Assembly: GCA_025966295.1 (NCBI GenBank) | Contig: JAOPVD010000281.1 | Coordinates: forward strand, 1-13,493 | From: Frankiales bacterium | GTDB lineage: Bacteria; Actinomycetota; Actinomycetes; Mycobacteriales; SCTD01 | DNA: 13,493 bases | Direction of reading: 5' to 3' | Shown: piece by piece, positions 12,359-13,493 of the stretch | Numbering within the stretch: the stretch's first letter is position 1 | How the letters are laid out: each line of letters begins with the position of its first letter | Position numbers and translations under genes: made by a program | Notes under the pieces: generated by a model | Told to the model about the DNA's origin: nothing | The model's database searches: none | The model's input: the letters and a program-made list of their open reading frames with translations, nothing else

Positions 12359-13493
12359 TTACGGGTAGTGGTCGGGGAGGTCGTTCTCGAACAGTACGAC
12401 GTCGCCGGCGGCGGACCGTTGCTCCATCAGCGTCACCGCGTCCTGGCGGGTCGGGACCGCGATGACCTCGGTGCCGCCACCGGCCGCGCCGCGCTGCAGG
12501 GCCTTGGCGTTGGTGCGTCCGACCACGACCAGGGTGGCCGCGCCGGCCTCCCGGACGGCCTGGCCGAGCTCAGTGTTGCGGACCGCCTGCACCGCACCCA
12601 GCTCCACCATCCCCGGCGTGACGACGTGCACCTGCCCGCCGGACCGCTCGGCCAGCCGGGAGGCCCGCCGTACCGCCTCGGCGGCACCTGCCGGGTTGGA
12701 GTTGTAGGTGTCGTCCAGGATCCAGCTGCCGTTGGGCAGCTCCAGCGGCTCCAGCCGGTGCGCCACGGTCGGCAGGTCGCTGAGCCGCTTGGCGAGCAGC
12801 GCCGGGTCGTCCCCGAGCGCGACCGCGGCACCGATCGCGCAGGCCGCGTTGGAGGGGTGCACGGTCTCGGGCAGCGACACCGGGCCCAGGTCCTCGCCGC
12901 GCACATACAGCCGGCCGTCGACGATCGCGACGTCCGCCGTCGGCTCGGTGACCGAGCAGCGGATGACCCTCTTCCCCTGCTGCGCAAGGGATTGCGCGAG
13001 CCCGCGCAGCAGGTCGTCGTCGGCGTTCAGGACCACGGTGCCGGCCTTGATGGTGATCTCGGCCTTGGCCGCGAGCACGCCCTCACGGGTCTTCATCCGC
13101 TGCAGGTGCACCTCGCCGATGGCGGTCAGCACCGCGATGTCGGGCGGGAACACCTCGCACAGGCTGGTGATCTCACCCGGCCCGTAGGTGCCCATCTCCG
13201 CGACGAACACCTCGGTGCCGGGCACCAGCCCCTCGTTGACCGCACGCGACAGCCCCATCGCGTTGTTGAACGACGCCGGGCTGGCGAGCACGGTGTGCGT
13301 CTGGGACAGCAGGTGGGCGAGGTAGTTCTTCGTGGTCGTCTTGCCGTAGGAGCCGGTGATGGCCACCACGGTCGGCCGGACCCGGGCCACCTTGTCCTTG
13401 GCCTGCAGCAGGAAGGTCCGCGCCAGCCGCTTCTCGACCGGCCTCACGGCGAGCAGCGCCACGTCGACCAGCACGGTGAGGAACAGCGAGGTG
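12359..13493 (-). CDS. MurF-like Mur ligase, C-terminal 377 residues, N-terminus outside the window
   Basis: Mur ligases add an amino acid or dipeptide to a carboxylated precursor with ATP; MurF adds D-Ala-D-Ala to UDP-MurNAc-tripeptide. Numbered from 13492, the visible landmarks are the P-loop GSYGKTTTK (47-55), AEMGTYGPGEI (98-108), GEVH (126-129), the KAEI lysine (Lys143, carbamylated in the family), HRLEP (245-249), LDDTYNSNP (259-267, MurF type) and TPGMVELG (292-299, MurF-like ...GDMLELG). The 46 residues before the P-loop contain a hydrophobic stretch (SLFLTVLVDVALLAV) followed by a basic helix, not the usual MurF substrate domain, so membrane attachment is likely. The C-terminus is FENDLPDHYP; the MurF KGS-type motif is not evident. 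The frame is open to the window edge. The Ddl-like gene follows after 9 nt. Alternatives are a true MurF with an unusual N-terminus, or a Mur ligase acting on another precursor. Confidence 0.85.
   Translation of the reverse strand, partial: TSLFLTVLVDVALLAVRPVEKRLARTFLLQAKDKVARVRPTVVAITGSYGKTTTKNYLAHLLSQTHTVLASPASFNNAMGLSRAVNEGLVPGTEVFVAEMGTYGPGEITSLCEVFPPDIAVLTAIGEVHLQRMKTREGVLAAKAEITIKAGTVVLNADDDLLRGLAQSLAQQGKRVIRCSVTEPTADVAIVDGRLYVRGEDLGPVSLPETVHPSNAACAIGAAVALGDDPALLAKRLSDLPTVAHRLEPLELPNGSWILDDTYNSNPAGAAEAVRRASRLAERSGGQVHVVTPGMVELGAVQAVRNTELGQAVREAGAATLVVVGRTNAKALQRGAAGGGTEVIAVPTRQDAVTLMEQRSAAGDVVLFENDLPDHYP

Overview
The window is very GC-rich, its genes use almost only G or C at third codon positions, and GTG starts are common. 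PcrA, a PAC2-family protein, an acVLRF1-type peptidyl-tRNA hydrolase, an F420/FMN split-barrel protein and a PIG-L deacetylase together point to a high-GC actinomycete chromosome. Frankia/Geodermatophilus-type lineages fit, but the genus is a guess. I see no insertion sequence, phage gene, tRNA, rRNA or CRISPR array. This looks like ordinary chromosome rather than an island.

Layout, left to right. (1) 1-456: end of an acyl-CoA/acetyl-CoA carboxylase carboxyltransferase (+). (2) 561-1514: alpha/beta-hydrolase lipase (+). (3) 1515-1654: a regulatory leader with an 8-3-8 direct repeat resembling an MtrA box and two hairpins, in front of a secreted M23 peptidase (1655-2380, +). (4) 2377-4653 and 4674-5576 (both -): PcrA helicase behind a PAC2-family gene, meeting the M23 gene at a shared CTAG stop. 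(5) 5647-6372 (+): PIG-L deacetylase, divergent from PAC2 across a 70-bp gap with a nested inverted repeat. (6) 6384-6710 (-): three-helix membrane protein of unknown function. (7) 6771-10957 (+): acVLRF1, a CPA1-type Na+/H+ antiporter, a DHA2-type MFS exporter and an F420/FMN split-barrel protein. (8) 11013-13493 (-): a Mur ligase of MurF type (cut by the window edge), a divergent D-Ala-D-Ala-ligase-like ATP-grasp enzyme and a 60-residue protein, arranged as an operon.

Two themes stand out. One is cell-wall metabolism: the M23 peptidase with its possible MtrA control, and the MurF-like/Ddl-like pair. The pair is unusual because the MurF-like protein seems to have a hydrophobic segment, not the usual MurF substrate domain, directly before its P-loop, and because a small unknown protein follows it. 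The other is leaderless transcription: the membrane protein and acVLRF1 appear to be read from back-to-back -10 elements placed 6-7 nt from GTG starts. Every gap between genes is shorter than 300 bases.
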